A stretch of DNA of 40,970 nucleotides from contig JBPCQA010000050.1 of assembly GCA_050998615.1 (NCBI GenBank), forward strand, positions 1-40,970. Reading direction: 5' to 3'. Origin of the DNA: JBPCQA01 sp050998615 (GTDB taxonomy: Bacteria > Actinomycetota > Actinomycetes > Propionibacteriales > Nocardioidaceae). This document shows positions 16,592 to 25,665 of this stretch, one piece after another. The translations under genes were made by a program, and so were the position numbers. The stretch's first letter is position 1. Each line of letters opens with the position of its first letter. The notes beneath the pieces are model-generated. The model was given only the letters and a program-made list of their open reading frames with translations, did no database searches and had not been told where the DNA came from.

Positions 16592-18403
16592 TTAGGAGTC
16601 GGCGTGTCGCATGCCGTGCCCAGCCTTCGCGAACAGCTCCGCTGCAATCGCACGGGCCCCGTTGGCTACCACCGCCGCCCCGGCCGGGTCGCGGCGAGCC
16701 AGCGACGTGGCGACACCCTTGGCTTCCTCAAAAGTGATGTGGGCGGGCAGCGGCGGGACGTTCGGGTCGGTCAGCGCGTCCACGATCACCGGCCGGTCGG
16801 CGGCGAAGGCGGCATCCCACGCTCCGGCGACATCGTCCTTGGTTTCGACCCGGATCCCTTTTAGGTCCAACAGGTCTGCATAGCCGGCGTAGTTCATATC
16901 CTCGACGAGTTGGCTGGTGTCGTAACGCGGATCGCCGACTTCGCGCATCTCCCACGACACCTGCGACAGGTCGTTGTTATGCAACACCAGCACGATGAAC
17001 CGCGGGTCGCTCCATTCTCGCCAATGCCGCTTCACTGTCAGCATCTCGTTCATGCCGAGCATCTGAAATGCGCCGTCACCGATCGTGCAGATGACTGGGC
17101 GCTCCGGGTGAGCGAACTTGGCAGACACGGCGTACGGCATGGCAGCGAGCATGGAAGCCAGGCTGCCGGAGAGGTTGCCCATCATGTTGCGGCCGAGCTT
17201 GATGTGGTGGCCGTACCAGTCCGCGGTGCTGCCTGCGTCGGCGGTCACAATGGCGTTGTCGGGCAGCCGCTCGTTCAGAGTGTGGTAGACGTAGCGCGGG
17301 TTGATCGGCGTCGCCTTGACCATTGCCTCTCGCTCGGTCACAGCGTCCCAGGACTGCATGCCCTCGATGACGCTGTTCTGCCAGCGGCGGTCCTCGGTGT
17401 GCTCCAAGTGTTCCAGCAGCGCCGTCAGGGTGGTCTTGGCATCCCCGATGAGATTAACCTCCATCGGGTAGCGCAGACTCAGGTTGCCCGCAGCCAGGTC
17501 GATTTGCACGCCCCGGGCCTGTCCGGTCTTGGGCAGAAACTCGGCGTAGGGATAGTTGCTACCAATCATCAGCAGCGTGTCGCAGTCCTGCATCATGTCG
17601 TAGCTGGGCTTGGATCCCAGCAACCCGAGCTGCTGGGTGTGGTAGGGCACGTCACCGGGGACAACACCCTTGCCCAGCAAGGCAGTGACGATCCCCGCCC
17701 CTAGCTTGTCCGCGACGGCGAGCACCTCGTCGGTCGCACCGATCGCCCCCTGGCCAACGATCATCGCGACCCTCGTGCCCGCGTTGAGGACCGCGGCGGC
17801 ACGCCGCAGCTCGTCGGTTGGCGGCAACAGTCGGGTCGACGCATGCCCGGCACCGGTGCGAGACACCCAATGCTCCTGGTCCGGCGTCTTCATCTCCAGG
17901 GTCTGCACGTCCGCAGGCAGGATCACCACTGTCGGGCACCGCTGCGCCTGTGCGACCCGGACAGCTCGATCAACCACGAATTGGGCGTGCATCGGCGTGA
18001 GGACCGTCTGGACGAAGCCCGCAACGTCGGCGTAAACCCGCTCCAGATTCACCTCTTGCTGAGCGTCGCTGCCTAGGGCGACCCTGCCCTGCTGTCCGAC
18101 GATGGCCACCACCGGCTGGTGGTCCATCTTCGCGTCGTAGAGCCCGTTGAGCAGGTGAATCGCCCCGGGACCGGACGTCGCGATGCACACTCCGACCTCG
18201 CCGGTGAACTTGGCGTGCGCGCATGCCATGAAACTGGCGATCTCTTCGTGGGTGGGCCGGATGTAGCTGAACTCCTTGCCGGCACGCTCGGCGCGTTCCA
18301 GCGCACCATCAAAGCCGCCGATCCCGTCACCGGGGAACCCATAAAACCGGTGCAGGTCCCACTCGATGAGCCGATCGATCACGAAGTCGCTGACAGTTGG
18401 CAT
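16592..18403 (-). CDS. Thiamine-diphosphate-dependent enzyme, pyruvate oxidase/dehydrogenase-like
   Basis: The protein has 603 residues and an ATG preceded by GGGAGAGG. It has the three-domain build of the acetolactate synthase/pyruvate oxidase family: the N-terminal PYR domain with the catalytic Glu53 (THEEIASFMA) and SGPGAIHLLNGLYDA, a central nucleotide-binding-like domain, and the C-terminal PP domain with GDG at 442-444 followed by NND at 466-468, the usual thiamine-diphosphate and metal motif. The overall look (FYGFPGDGIGG, DPRYDTSQLVEDMNYAGYA) fits PoxB-like proteins that convert pyruvate to acetate and CO2 at the membrane or in the cytosol. The exact substrate cannot be assigned from sequence alone. 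Confidence 0.88.
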   Translation of the reverse strand: MPTVSDFVIDRLIEWDLHRFYGFPGDGIGGFDGALERAERAGKEFSYIRPTHEEIASFMACAHAKFTGEVGVCIATSGPGAIHLLNGLYDAKMDHQPVVAIVGQQGRVALGSDAQQEVNLERVYADVAGFVQTVLTPMHAQFVVDRAVRVAQAQRCPTVVILPADVQTLEMKTPDQEHWVSRTGAGHASTRLLPPTDELRRAAAVLNAGTRVAMIVGQGAIGATDEVLAVADKLGAGIVTALLGKGVVPGDVPYHTQQLGLLGSKPSYDMMQDCDTLLMIGSNYPYAEFLPKTGQARGVQIDLAAGNLSLRYPMEVNLIGDAKTTLTALLEHLEHTEDRRWQNSVIEGMQSWDAVTEREAMVKATPINPRYVYHTLNERLPDNAIVTADAGSTADWYGHHIKLGRNMMGNLSGSLASMLAAMPYAVSAKFAHPERPVICTIGDGAFQMLGMNEMLTVKRHWREWSDPRFIVLVLHNNDLSQVSWEMREVGDPRYDTSQLVEDMNYAGYADLLDLKGIRVETKDDVAGAWDAAFAADRPVIVDALTDPNVPPLPAHITFEEAKGVATSLARRDPAGAAVVANGARAIAAELFAKAGHGMRHADS

Positions 18404-18651
18404 GCGGACCTCTCCCGGTTGATTTTCGTCCGACGTGGGCTGTTCCTCGCGCCATTGTCATGCTAGGACGCGTGCCAGCGCTACCCGAACGCACCCCGAG
18501 CCCCCGGGCTCGGTCGCGCTCTGCCTGCTGGGCACAGATCGCGAACACCAGCTGCCCTCTCGCTCGACCGTTCGTCGTCAGGTGAGTGCGACACTGATCA
18601 CGTGCGGTTCGCGGTGTATGGGGCGAGCGCCCGCGGACGTGAGGCTGGGTG

Positions 18652-21600
18652 TTAGCTGCAGCCGGAGGTGGAGCCGCAACCTTCGCAGACGTAGCAACTT
18701 CCCGCGGGCCGCATCTTCGTTCCGCACGTGAAGCACAGTGGCGCATCCACCTCCTTGCCCTGGATAGCCTCGAGCAGTTCGGTCGACGTATTCACGCTGG
18801 CCGGCGCCAGTTTGGCGGTTTCTTCAACCAACGCCGCCTCGTGGGCGGACATATCGGGCGCCACCGAGGCGTCCTCGGCTACGTCGGCCACCACCGCAGC
18901 CGAGCCGTGGGTCGATTTCAATGACGCCGCCTCCGGGACTTCGCCGTCGTGCAAGTCGCCAACCGAGGGCTCATATGAACCGGTTTCGAGCTGCCGCTGG
19001 CGCTCCTCGGCGGTGTAAATGCCGAGCGCGGCTCGCCGCTCGAACGGCAGGTGGTCGAGCGCCAGCCGGCGGAAGATGTAGTCCATGATTGACTGACTCA
19101 TCCGCACGTCCGGGTCGTCGGTGTAACCCGCTGGCTCGAACTTCATGTTGGTGAACTTGCTGACATAGGTCTCCAGCGGCACGCCGTACTGCAGCGAGAT
19201 TGAGATCGCCATCGAGAAGGCATCCATCACCCCAGCCAGCGTCGACCCCTGCTTGCCGAGCTTGAGGAAAACCTCGCCGAGGCCGTCATCGGGGTAGGAA
19301 CCGGCGGTCAGGTAGCCCTCGGCCCCACCGACGGTGAAGCTTGTCGTTAGAGACGGGCGTGACTTCGGCAGTCGCTTGCGGACCGGTCGCTCGACCACCC
19401 TGACAACCTCGGCGTCGGCATCTTCTGCCGAGTAGGCCCTGTCGGCGCCCTTCGCTTTCGCGTCACTGAGCGGCTGACCGACCTTGCAGTTGTCGCGATA
19501 AACCGCCAGCGCCTTCAGCCCGAGCTTCCAGCCCTGCCGGTAAACATCGGCGATCTCTTCGACCGTGGCCCGCTCCGGCAGGTTCACGGTCTTGCTGATC
19601 GCTCCGGAAATGAACGGCTGAGCAGCCGCCATCATCCGCACGTGCCCCATTGGTGCAATCGCCCGCTCGCCCATCGCACAGTCGAAGACCTCGTAATGCT
19701 CGGGCTTCAACCCTGGCGAGTCGATCACATGGCCATGCTCGGCGATGTATTCGACGATCGCCTCGACCGTCTCCTCGGCGTACCCGAGCTTCTTCAAAGC
19801 CCGCGGAATCGTCTGGTTGACGATCTGCATCGACCCACCACCGACAAGCTTCTTGAACTTCACAAGCGAAAAGTCGGGCTCGATGCCGGTCGTGTCGCAG
19901 TCGAGCATGAACGAAATGGTGCCGGTGGGGGCTAGCACACTGGCTTGAGCGTTGCGGAAGCCGTGCTCGGCCCCGAGCTTGAGCACATCGCTCCAGGCCT
20001 TCGTTGCCGACTGCTGCACCTCCTTGTCCCATGGATGCAGCGTGCGGATCGTGTCGTTGGCGGCAGCGTGCTTGCGCATCACCCGCTTGTGCGCGTCCGC
20101 GTTGCGAGCATAGCCGGCGTACGGGCCGACCGCCGCGGCGATCTCGGCCGAACGCTTGTACGACGTCCCGGTCATCAGCGAAGTGATCGCGGCCGCCAAG
20201 GTGCGCCCACCGTCGGAGTCGTAGCCAAGGCCCATCGCCATCAGCAGAGCTCCGAGGTTGGCATAGCCGATGCCCAGCTGACGATAGTCGCGGGTCGTCT
20301 CGGCGATCTTCTCGGTCGGGAAGTCCGCGAAGCAGATCGAGACGTCCATCGCCGTGATCACCAGCTCGACACACCGTGCGAACAGCGGCGCATCGAACGT
20401 GTCGTCCTCGCGCAGGAACTTCAACAGGTTGAGGCTCGCCAAGTTGCACGAGCTGTTGTCGAGACTCATGTACTCCGAACAGGGGTTAGACGCGGTGATG
20501 CGGCCGGTCTCGGGGTTGGTGTGCCAGTCGTTGATCGTGTCGTCGTACTGGACACCGGGATCGGCGCACTCCCACGCCGCCGTGGCGATCTTCGCAAACA
20601 GCTCACGAGCGTCGACCGTGCCGATCACCTCACCGGTCTTGCGGGCACGCAGGCCAAACTCGTTGCCGTCCTCGACGGCTCGCATGAACTCGTCGGTCAC
20701 CCGCACCGAGTTGTTGGCGTTTTGGTATTGCACCGAGACGATGTCGCGGCCGCCGAGGTCCATGTCGAAGCCAGCGTCACGCAGCGCGCGGATCTTGTCT
20801 TCCTCACGTGCCTTGGTCTCGACGAACTCCTCGATGTCGGGATGGTCGACGTCGAGCACCACCATCTTGGCGGCGCGCCGGGTGGCGCCGCCGGATTTGA
20901 TCGTGCCGGCGGAGGCGTCGGCGCCGCGCATGAACGACACCGGACCACTCGCCGTACCACCGCTGGACAACAGCTCCTTGCTCGAGCGGATGCGTGACAG
21001 GTTGAGGCCGGCTCCGGAGCCGCCCTTGAAGATGAAGCCTTCCTCCTTGTACCAGTTGAGGATCGACTCCATCGAGTCGTCCACGCTGAGGATGAAGCAG
21101 TTGTGGACGCGGAGGCCGCCGGAGAGGTACTCACCACTGTCCGTCTGGATGTCGTAGACGGCTTGCGGGCCAAGCCGGACAACGTGATCGATAGGCTCAT
21201 GGGCGGTGTTGCTGCCACCCACGTCCGGATCCACGTGCAGCAACAGATCTCCCGGGTTGAGCCTCCCTGCCTCAACGAATGTGCCATCAAAGAGTCCGAC
21301 GCCCTCAGCAGAGCCGCGCCACACCAAGTGATCGGCGGTGACGTCGAGGGTGTCTCCGGACTTCAAGTGCAGTCGGAGGACCTCCTTTACGCCGTTGGCC
21401 TTGACGGCGAGAATGCTCGTGAGACCGTGGGCGTCGTACACCTTCGTGCCCACAGCGTTGTCCTGCACCAACTTGCCGATGGGCTCCAGACCCTGCGGAG
21501 TGCTTACGAGCGCGTCATAGGGTTGGCAGGCGCTCACCTGCTGCGGGGACTGGGTGCCGACGTTGAACCAGACCGGGGAGTTGAAGGCGAAGACCTGGTG

Positions 21601-21993
21601 CAACAGCATGTGGGTGAGCTCGTGCTCGAAAACCTCGGCGTCCGAGGTGCTAGCGAAGTAGCCCTCTCGCTCCCCCGACGCGCGGTAGGTCTTGACGACT
21701 CGGTCGATGAGCTGCTTGAGGCTCCACTCGCGCACATCGGTGCCGACCGCGCCGCGGAAGTACTTGGTGGTGACGATCGTCGACGCGTTAACCGACCAGA
21801 AATCGGGGAACTCCACGCCGCGCTGCTCGAAGACTGTCTCCCCGGTCTTCCAGTTCTGTTGGACGACATCGCGTCGCTCCCACTTCACCCCGTCATACGG
21901 ATGGGTCCCCTCCGTGGTGAAGATCCGCTCGACCTTCAGCCCCTGCGGGTTGCGCTTCGTTGCGCTCTGGCGCCGGCTGTCCGTCTCGGTCAT
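18652..21993 (-). CDS. nrdJ: Adenosylcobalamin-dependent ribonucleotide reductase with embedded intein
   Basis: This class II ribonucleotide reductase makes deoxyribonucleotides using B12. The precursor has 1113 residues; removing an intein (156-298) leaves 970, close to the usual actinobacterial length. The ATG is preceded by AGGAGAGG. Active-site residues by analogy with class I enzymes (precursor numbering): redox Cys299 (CFILSVDDSMES), radical Cys505 and Glu507 (NPCSEY), and second redox Cys516 (SSCNLASLN). The C-terminus holds several Cys in CFTCGTKMRPAG and YVCEGCGSTSGC, presumably for thioredoxin exchange or zinc. It lies 75 bp behind nrdR on the same strand and is probably cotranscribed with it and repressed by NrdR. 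I saw no cobalamin riboswitch. Confidence 0.96.
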   Translation of the reverse strand: MTETDSRRQSATKRNPQGLKVERIFTTEGTHPYDGVKWERRDVVQQNWKTGETVFEQRGVEFPDFWSVNASTIVTTKYFRGAVGTDVREWSLKQLIDRVVKTYRASGEREGYFASTSDAEVFEHELTHMLLHQVFAFNSPVWFNVGTQSPQQVSACQPYDALVSTPQGLEPIGKLVQDNAVGTKVYDAHGLTSILAVKANGVKEVLRLHLKSGDTLDVTADHLVWRGSAEGVGLFDGTFVEAGRLNPGDLLLHVDPDVGGSNTAHEPIDHVVRLGPQAVYDIQTDSGEYLSGGLRVHNCFILSVDDSMESILNWYKEEGFIFKGGSGAGLNLSRIRSSKELLSSGGTASGPVSFMRGADASAGTIKSGGATRRAAKMVVLDVDHPDIEEFVETKAREEDKIRALRDAGFDMDLGGRDIVSVQYQNANNSVRVTDEFMRAVEDGNEFGLRARKTGEVIGTVDARELFAKIATAAWECADPGVQYDDTINDWHTNPETGRITASNPCSEYMSLDNSSCNLASLNLLKFLREDDTFDAPLFARCVELVITAMDVSICFADFPTEKIAETTRDYRQLGIGYANLGALLMAMGLGYDSDGGRTLAAAITSLMTGTSYKRSAEIAAAVGPYAGYARNADAHKRVMRKHAAANDTIRTLHPWDKEVQQSATKAWSDVLKLGAEHGFRNAQASVLAPTGTISFMLDCDTTGIEPDFSLVKFKKLVGGGSMQIVNQTIPRALKKLGYAEETVEAIVEYIAEHGHVIDSPGLKPEHYEVFDCAMGERAIAPMGHVRMMAAAQPFISGAISKTVNLPERATVEEIADVYRQGWKLGLKALAVYRDNCKVGQPLSDAKAKGADRAYSAEDADAEVVRVVERPVRKRLPKSRPSLTTSFTVGGAEGYLTAGSYPDDGLGEVFLKLGKQGSTLAGVMDAFSMAISISLQYGVPLETYVSKFTNMKFEPAGYTDDPDVRMSQSIMDYIFRRLALDHLPFERRAALGIYTAEERQRQLETGSYEPSVGDLHDGEVPEAASLKSTHGSAAVVADVAEDASVAPDMSAHEAALVEETAKLAPASVNTSTELLEAIQGKEVDAPLCFTCGTKMRPAGSCYVCEGCGSTSGCS
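21100..21528 (-). other. Mini-intein inside NrdJ (143 residues, no homing endonuclease)
   Basis: The insertion begins with Cys156 (CQPYDALVSTPQGLEPIGKL, block A) and ends with VHN at 296-298, directly before extein Cys299. Block B is GDTLDVTADHLVW with the T-x-x-H motif. Block F/G is AVYDIQTDSGEYLSG followed by LRVHN, with the penultimate His and terminal Asn needed for splicing. All four key residues (Cys1, the block B His, His-Asn at the end, Cys+1) are present, so splicing should work. There is no room for a LAGLIDADG domain, so it cannot home by itself. Host reductases read straight from QQVSA into CFILSVDD, which confirms the boundaries. Confidence 0.93.
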
Positions 21994-22068
21994 GGCCTCT
22001 CCTGCTTGGTGAATGTCATTGGTAGCGCGGCGCTGCCTATAGCGTCGGTGCTCGGGGTGCTGCTGGGG

Positions 22069-22572
22069 TTAGGCGGTGTCTGGTGGTGCGCTGCCCTCGA
22101 CGTACGCCGGCTCCTCGCCGGTCGGTTGCCGCTCGGCCCGCAAAATCGCGATCTCGGTCTCGAAGTCGTCGGCCGACTCAAACGACCGATAGACGCTCGC
22201 GAACCGGAGATAGGCGACCTCGTCGAGCTCGCGCAGCGGACCGAGGATGGCCAGTCCGACTTCGTTGGCCGGCACCTCGGCCCATCCCGAACCGCGCAAC
22301 GCGGCCTCCACCTGGGACCCGAGTCGGGCCAGGTCGTCGTCGCTGACCGGGCGGCCCTTACAGGCCTTGCGTACGCCGACGATCGCCTTGTCACGGCTGA
22401 AGGGCTCGGTCGCACCCGAGCGCTTGACCACAGTGAGCTGCATCTGCTCAACCGTCGTGAACCGCTTCTCGCACTCGGGGCACGAGCGGCGACGGCGGAT
22501 CGAGGTGCCGTCCTCAGCGACGCGGGAGTCAAGCACACGCGTGTCGGTGTGGTGGCAATACGGGCAGTGCAT
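22069..22572 (-). CDS. nrdR: Transcriptional repressor NrdR
   Basis: The protein has 167 residues. NrdR is a zinc-ribbon and ATP-cone repressor of ribonucleotide reductase genes that senses the ATP/dATP ratio. The ribbon Cys are at 3, 6, 31 and 34 (HCPYC and SCPEC), followed by RFTTVEQ and the ATP-cone (about 45-135, VVKRSGATEPFSRDK). I chose the ATG at 22572 because family members begin MHCP; GAGGAGG lies 11 bases upstream, and a GTG four codons earlier sits too close to it. It leads the nrdR-nrdJ pair. Confidence 0.96.
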   Translation of the reverse strand: MHCPYCHHTDTRVLDSRVAEDGTSIRRRRSCPECEKRFTTVEQMQLTVVKRSGATEPFSRDKAIVGVRKACKGRPVSDDDLARLGSQVEAALRGSGWAEVPANEVGLAILGPLRELDEVAYLRFASVYRSFESADDFETEIAILRAERQPTGEEPAYVEGSAPPDTA

Positions 22573-23068
22573 GCCGTCCAACACCTCCTCGAGCGGCGGC
22601 CGTGTCGGTGCACGATGCCGATGTATCCGCGACTAGATCCGTTGTAGCTCCCAGCACCGACAGTCGCCGACGCCTGGCATTGCCGCCGGCCCGAGACGAC
22701 CACCACGAAACGGAACGAGGCCGTGAAGCTGGGGATGAGCCGGGGGACAAGCCTGTGTACGAACTGACCTTGCTGTGGACGAGTCACCACAACCTGTGGA
22801 GAACTACATCTCTGTAACTACTATATCTTGTGGTAACCGTATGCTCAAGACCTGGGCCAACACAAGCCCCTGCAACCGACGAGTTTGACCGTCTCGTCAT
22901 AACCCCAGGTCAGGCGCAGTTCCTTCGGCGATTCTGGGTTGGCTCTGGGCGTGTCGTGAAGTGCGGGAGATCTGCGGTGGTTGGAGGGTCTGGATGGCAG
23001 CTTCACCGAAACCCCGAGGTGACGCCGGCCGCTGGGAGGCGACGGGTCGAGGGAACCGCTGGGCGAGG
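22573..23068. other. Leader and promoter region of nrdR-nrdJ
   Basis: There is no gene here that I can support. Close to 22802-22836 lie two candidate NrdR boxes. The 230 bases between them and nrdR show no cobalamin riboswitch B12-box. The part from 22840 to 23068, downstream of the convergent-looking methyltransferase end, shows nothing clear. Confidence 0.5.
22802..22836 (-). promoter_or_regulatory. Candidate tandem NrdR boxes
   Basis: On the minus strand ACCACAAGATATAGTAGT (22836-22819) is followed by TTACAGAGATGTAGTTCT (22819-22802). Both contain the ACA(A/G)-GAT(A/G)TAGT core that resembles known actinobacterial NrdR boxes. Cores are 17 bp apart, less than the spacing I remember for E. 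coli. The position about 230 bp upstream of nrdR implies a long leader. Confidence 0.45.
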
Positions 23069-23725
23069 CTACCGGCAAGCATCAATCGGAGTGAACGTGA
23101 AAAGGCGCTCGGTGAGATCCAGAGGCGCCGAGTTGCCGTGGTAGCACGCGGCGCCGACACTGAACATCGCGTCCACGGGAGCGACGAAGTCGATCTCCTG
23201 GAAGCCATGCGCTACGAACGCGCGGCGAATCGTCGGGGTCAGATCCGGGTGGCGGCGAGACCGGGTCCATATCACCACGGCGTCTGGTCGGCACAGCTGC
23301 GGCAGGCAGGCCACGGTGTGCAGGACATCCGCATCAGCGATGTTGCCGAAGATGCCGCAGCCGAGCACCAGATCGGCCGGTGCGATTCCGTCGTACGCCG
23401 ACAGCATCCCCGCGTCGCCTTCCACAACCTCAACTCCATGCAAGCCGGCCTCCACAGCCCGGCTGCTGGCACTGTCGACGTTGGCAGGCTCGAGTTCGAC
23501 AAGCCGAGCTTCGACCATGGCAGCGTCGGGTCGCGCGGCCAGGACATCGAGCAGGTCTCGCCCCTGACCGGCACACATGCTGATGACCCGATACGGGCGA
23601 GAAAGGTTCGCCGGAAGCGCCCTGCGAATGGCGGCTTGCACAACGACCAACCGCCGGCTCAGGCTCGAGCCGGGCGTGTCGTAATCGTGATGCCAGCTCG
23701 TCCAGTGTGAATCGTCGCTGCCCAT
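23069..23725 (-). CDS. Class I SAM-dependent methyltransferase
   Basis: The protein has 218 residues. Motif I is RVISMCAGQGRDLLDVL (about 46-62), followed by an acidic strand end (RLVELEP) and a motif like VVEGDAGMLSAYDGIAPADLVL, as in Rossmann-fold methyltransferases. The C-terminal part (AFVAHGFQEIDFVAPVDAMFSVG) fits the same fold. Substrate unknown. No Shine-Dalgarno sequence precedes the ATG; TAACAT, a possible -10 hexamer, stands only about a dozen bases upstream, so the transcript could be nearly leaderless. It separates nrdR from the LysM gene together with the next three genes. Confidence 0.85.
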   Translation of the reverse strand: MGSDDSHWTSWHHDYDTPGSSLSRRLVVVQAAIRRALPANLSRPYRVISMCAGQGRDLLDVLAARPDAAMVEARLVELEPANVDSASSRAVEAGLHGVEVVEGDAGMLSAYDGIAPADLVLGCGIFGNIADADVLHTVACLPQLCRPDAVVIWTRSRRHPDLTPTIRRAFVAHGFQEIDFVAPVDAMFSVGAACYHGNSAPLDLTERLFTFTPIDACR

Positions 23726-24048
23726 GGTGGCCGATGTTAGAACAATGTTTGAGCGGTTAGGGCGGGCTCGTTAGCCAGCGCAGCCCGTCCTTGTACCGAC
23801 ACGTCGACCGGGTGGTGGCCGGGGTGCCTGCCTGGCCGTGCTGAACCAAGGTGCGATGGCCCCGGTGTCACACAAGTTGAGCGTTCCGGCGCCGCTTCGG
23901 ACCGCGGTCTTCGCGGTGCGGCCTCACCGTCCACGGAAGCCTCAACCGTCACACGTTATCCACAGATCGACTGCTAGGGCTAGCGGAAGCCCCGCGTGAT
24001 CGTTACTTTTGACGGCACTCGCGGCAGTCGAGGGACGGGAGGGACACG
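23726..24048. other. Gene-free stretch with promoter region of the lipoprotein gene
   Basis: I see no gene. A small hairpin (CCGCGGTCTTCGCGG, about 23909-23923) and a lone TTATCCACA match to a DnaA box (23956-23964) are present. GGGAGGG five bases before 24049 is the ribosome-binding site of the next gene. Confidence 0.5.
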
Positions 24049-24642
24049 ATGCGCCGCACCCTTACCGCGGTGTTGGCAGGCGGTCTATGGCTTGGCGCCT
24101 TAACCGCCTGCGATAAGCAGGCAGACGCCGGGGCGGATGAGCCTTCGCACAGCTCGCGCGGCGCAGCCAGCTCGCCCGTACCGACCCATACGGCGCCGGC
24201 GACGTCGACGCCAGTCCAGCCTGCTGCGCCGGTGATGCCAGCGCTGGCCAAGCAGAAGACCCCGGCCGGCGCCAAGGCATTCGCTCGCTATTACATCGAC
24301 TTGCTCAACTACTCCTGGGCTATCGGTGCCGGCGATCCGTTGCGCCGCGAATCAATCGACTCCTGTTCCGTCTGCCGCCAGTTGGCCAACACGATCGATG
24401 GGTACACCGAGCGAGGCGGATGGTTGCGGGGAGGTGTCTGGAAGGTGGAGAGCGTCTTCACCCTACCCGGACAACCGATGGCTGCCCCCAAACTGCTCGT
24501 CCAAGTCAAGGTCTCACCCGGCAGCTGGAAGGCGTCAGCTCATGGAGACGTTCACCAGGTTCACGCCGGGAAAGTGACCAATCAATTCAACCTCGCTTGG
24601 GTCAGTTCAAACTGGGGTATGAGTGATGTGGTTCCCGCATGA
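24049..24642 (+). CDS. Lipoprotein with DUF6318-like domain
   Basis: The protein has 197 residues. It begins with a lipoprotein signal (MRRTLTAVLAGGLWLGALTAC), so it should be anchored on the outer face of the membrane. A Pro/Thr/Ala-rich linker (about 28-65) leads to a compact domain with KAFARYYIDLLNYSWAIG and a paired-Cys motif CSVCRQL. I recognise this as DUF6318, a secreted actinobacterial family of unknown function. Its stop overlaps the next start (ATGA), so both are translated together and probably work together at the cell surface. Confidence 0.75.
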   Translation: MRRTLTAVLAGGLWLGALTACDKQADAGADEPSHSSRGAASSPVPTHTAPATSTPVQPAAPVMPALAKQKTPAGAKAFARYYIDLLNYSWAIGAGDPLRRESIDSCSVCRQLANTIDGYTERGGWLRGGVWKVESVFTLPGQPMAAPKLLVQVKVSPGSWKASAHGDVHQVHAGKVTNQFNLAWVSSNWGMSDVVPA

Positions 24643-25484
24643 AGCCGCTATGCGTATTCCTCTTGATCGCCGCTTGCTTCATCCTGGTCAATCCCGCAGT
24701 AGGGGGTTGCGGAGGAAGCGACCATCCAACTGAGGTAGTGATCCGCTGCCATGCCCAATCTCATGGTGGCGGGCATTCAACGGGACCCTCTCAAACGGTG
24801 AGCCATGGGGTCTATGAGTACATGTGGCTTTATCCCTGCCCCGGTGCGGCGCCCGGTGCTGGCTCAGGTATCAGCGACTGTCGTGCGGCGCACACGTGCA
24901 CCAGTCCCCAGTTCGTCCGGGTAGTGCTGTGGGTGCATCAGGTTAGGAATGCAGCTGGCAACCCGGTCAGCGATGGGTGGTCACTCGACCACACCGAATG
25001 CCGAGATCCCTCCGCGGTCAGCCAGGTGAAACGCCGGATGCTGACCTGGCAAGACGTCCTCTCAGCTCTCCGAAAGGTCGGCCTGCCACCTGCGGAGGTG
25101 CACTCGCCGCCGTACACACTCGTCAACCTCAAGACCACGTTCTACACCGAGGCTGCCCCATTCACCCGGGATCTGGACATCCTGCACTATCACGTCAACG
25201 TTCAGGTTGCGCCAAGCAGTTACACCTGGCATTGGGGAGACGGCTCGACAAGCGTCACGGATACTCCCGGACGTCCCTACCCTGCGACCGACGTGACCCA
25301 TATGTATGTCCATGCCACCACCCCAACCAGCCCAGCCCCACTCAGCGTGGACGTCTCCTACGTTGCCCGCTACAGCGTCGACGGCGGTCCATGGTTGAAC
25401 ATTCCCGATCCGATCACGATCCCTGGACCAACTCATCCGTTGCCGATCAAGCAAGCCAGCGCTGTCATCGTCGCGGACGAATAG
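24639..25484 (+). CDS. Secreted PKD-domain protein
   Basis: The protein has 281 residues. The start overlaps the previous stop in ATGA. A hydrophobic signal segment (VFLLIAACFILVNPAVG) directs export. A PKD-like beta-sandwich near 200-235 shows SYTWHWGDGSTS followed by THMYVHA. The middle part has several Cys. PKD modules mediate protein or carbohydrate contacts outside the cell. The combination with a DUF6318 lipoprotein recurs in actinobacteria as I recall, but its function is not known. Confidence 0.7.
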   Translation: MKPLCVFLLIAACFILVNPAVGGCGGSDHPTEVVIRCHAQSHGGGHSTGPSQTVSHGVYEYMWLYPCPGAAPGAGSGISDCRAAHTCTSPQFVRVVLWVHQVRNAAGNPVSDGWSLDHTECRDPSAVSQVKRRMLTWQDVLSALRKVGLPPAEVHSPPYTLVNLKTTFYTEAAPFTRDLDILHYHVNVQVAPSSYTWHWGDGSTSVTDTPGRPYPATDVTHMYVHATTPTSPAPLSVDVSYVARYSVDGGPWLNIPDPITIPGPTHPLPIKQASAVIVADE

Positions 25485-25665
25485 CACACGGCTGAGCTCC
25501 GGTCCCTGACGACGAGGAACCGACAGACCGACGCCGCTGGCTGCGAGAGTTGGGTCAGTTCCACCCCGGTGATGGCCAAGTTTCTGGCGTGTCACCACCG
25601 TGCCGCCGCAAGACCTTTCGCGACAATCACAAGGCAAGCCTTCCTCTTCGCCGTGGCCATCTCTT

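Noticed and set aside
18496..18513. Palindrome CCGAGCCCCCGGGCTCGG
   Set aside because: A very short GC-rich hairpin with a 2-nt loop, and no context supporting a function.
21103..22647. A 514-residue plus-strand open frame across nrdJ and nrdR
   Set aside because: It lies antisense to two certain genes and has the composition of a high-GC shadow frame, with no motif.
22573..22800. Cobalamin riboswitch before nrdR-nrdJ
   Set aside because: I searched for a B12-box and the surrounding stems and found none.
23956..23964. DnaA box TTATCCACA
   Set aside because: A single 9-mer without neighbours or origin genes is not evidence for an origin.
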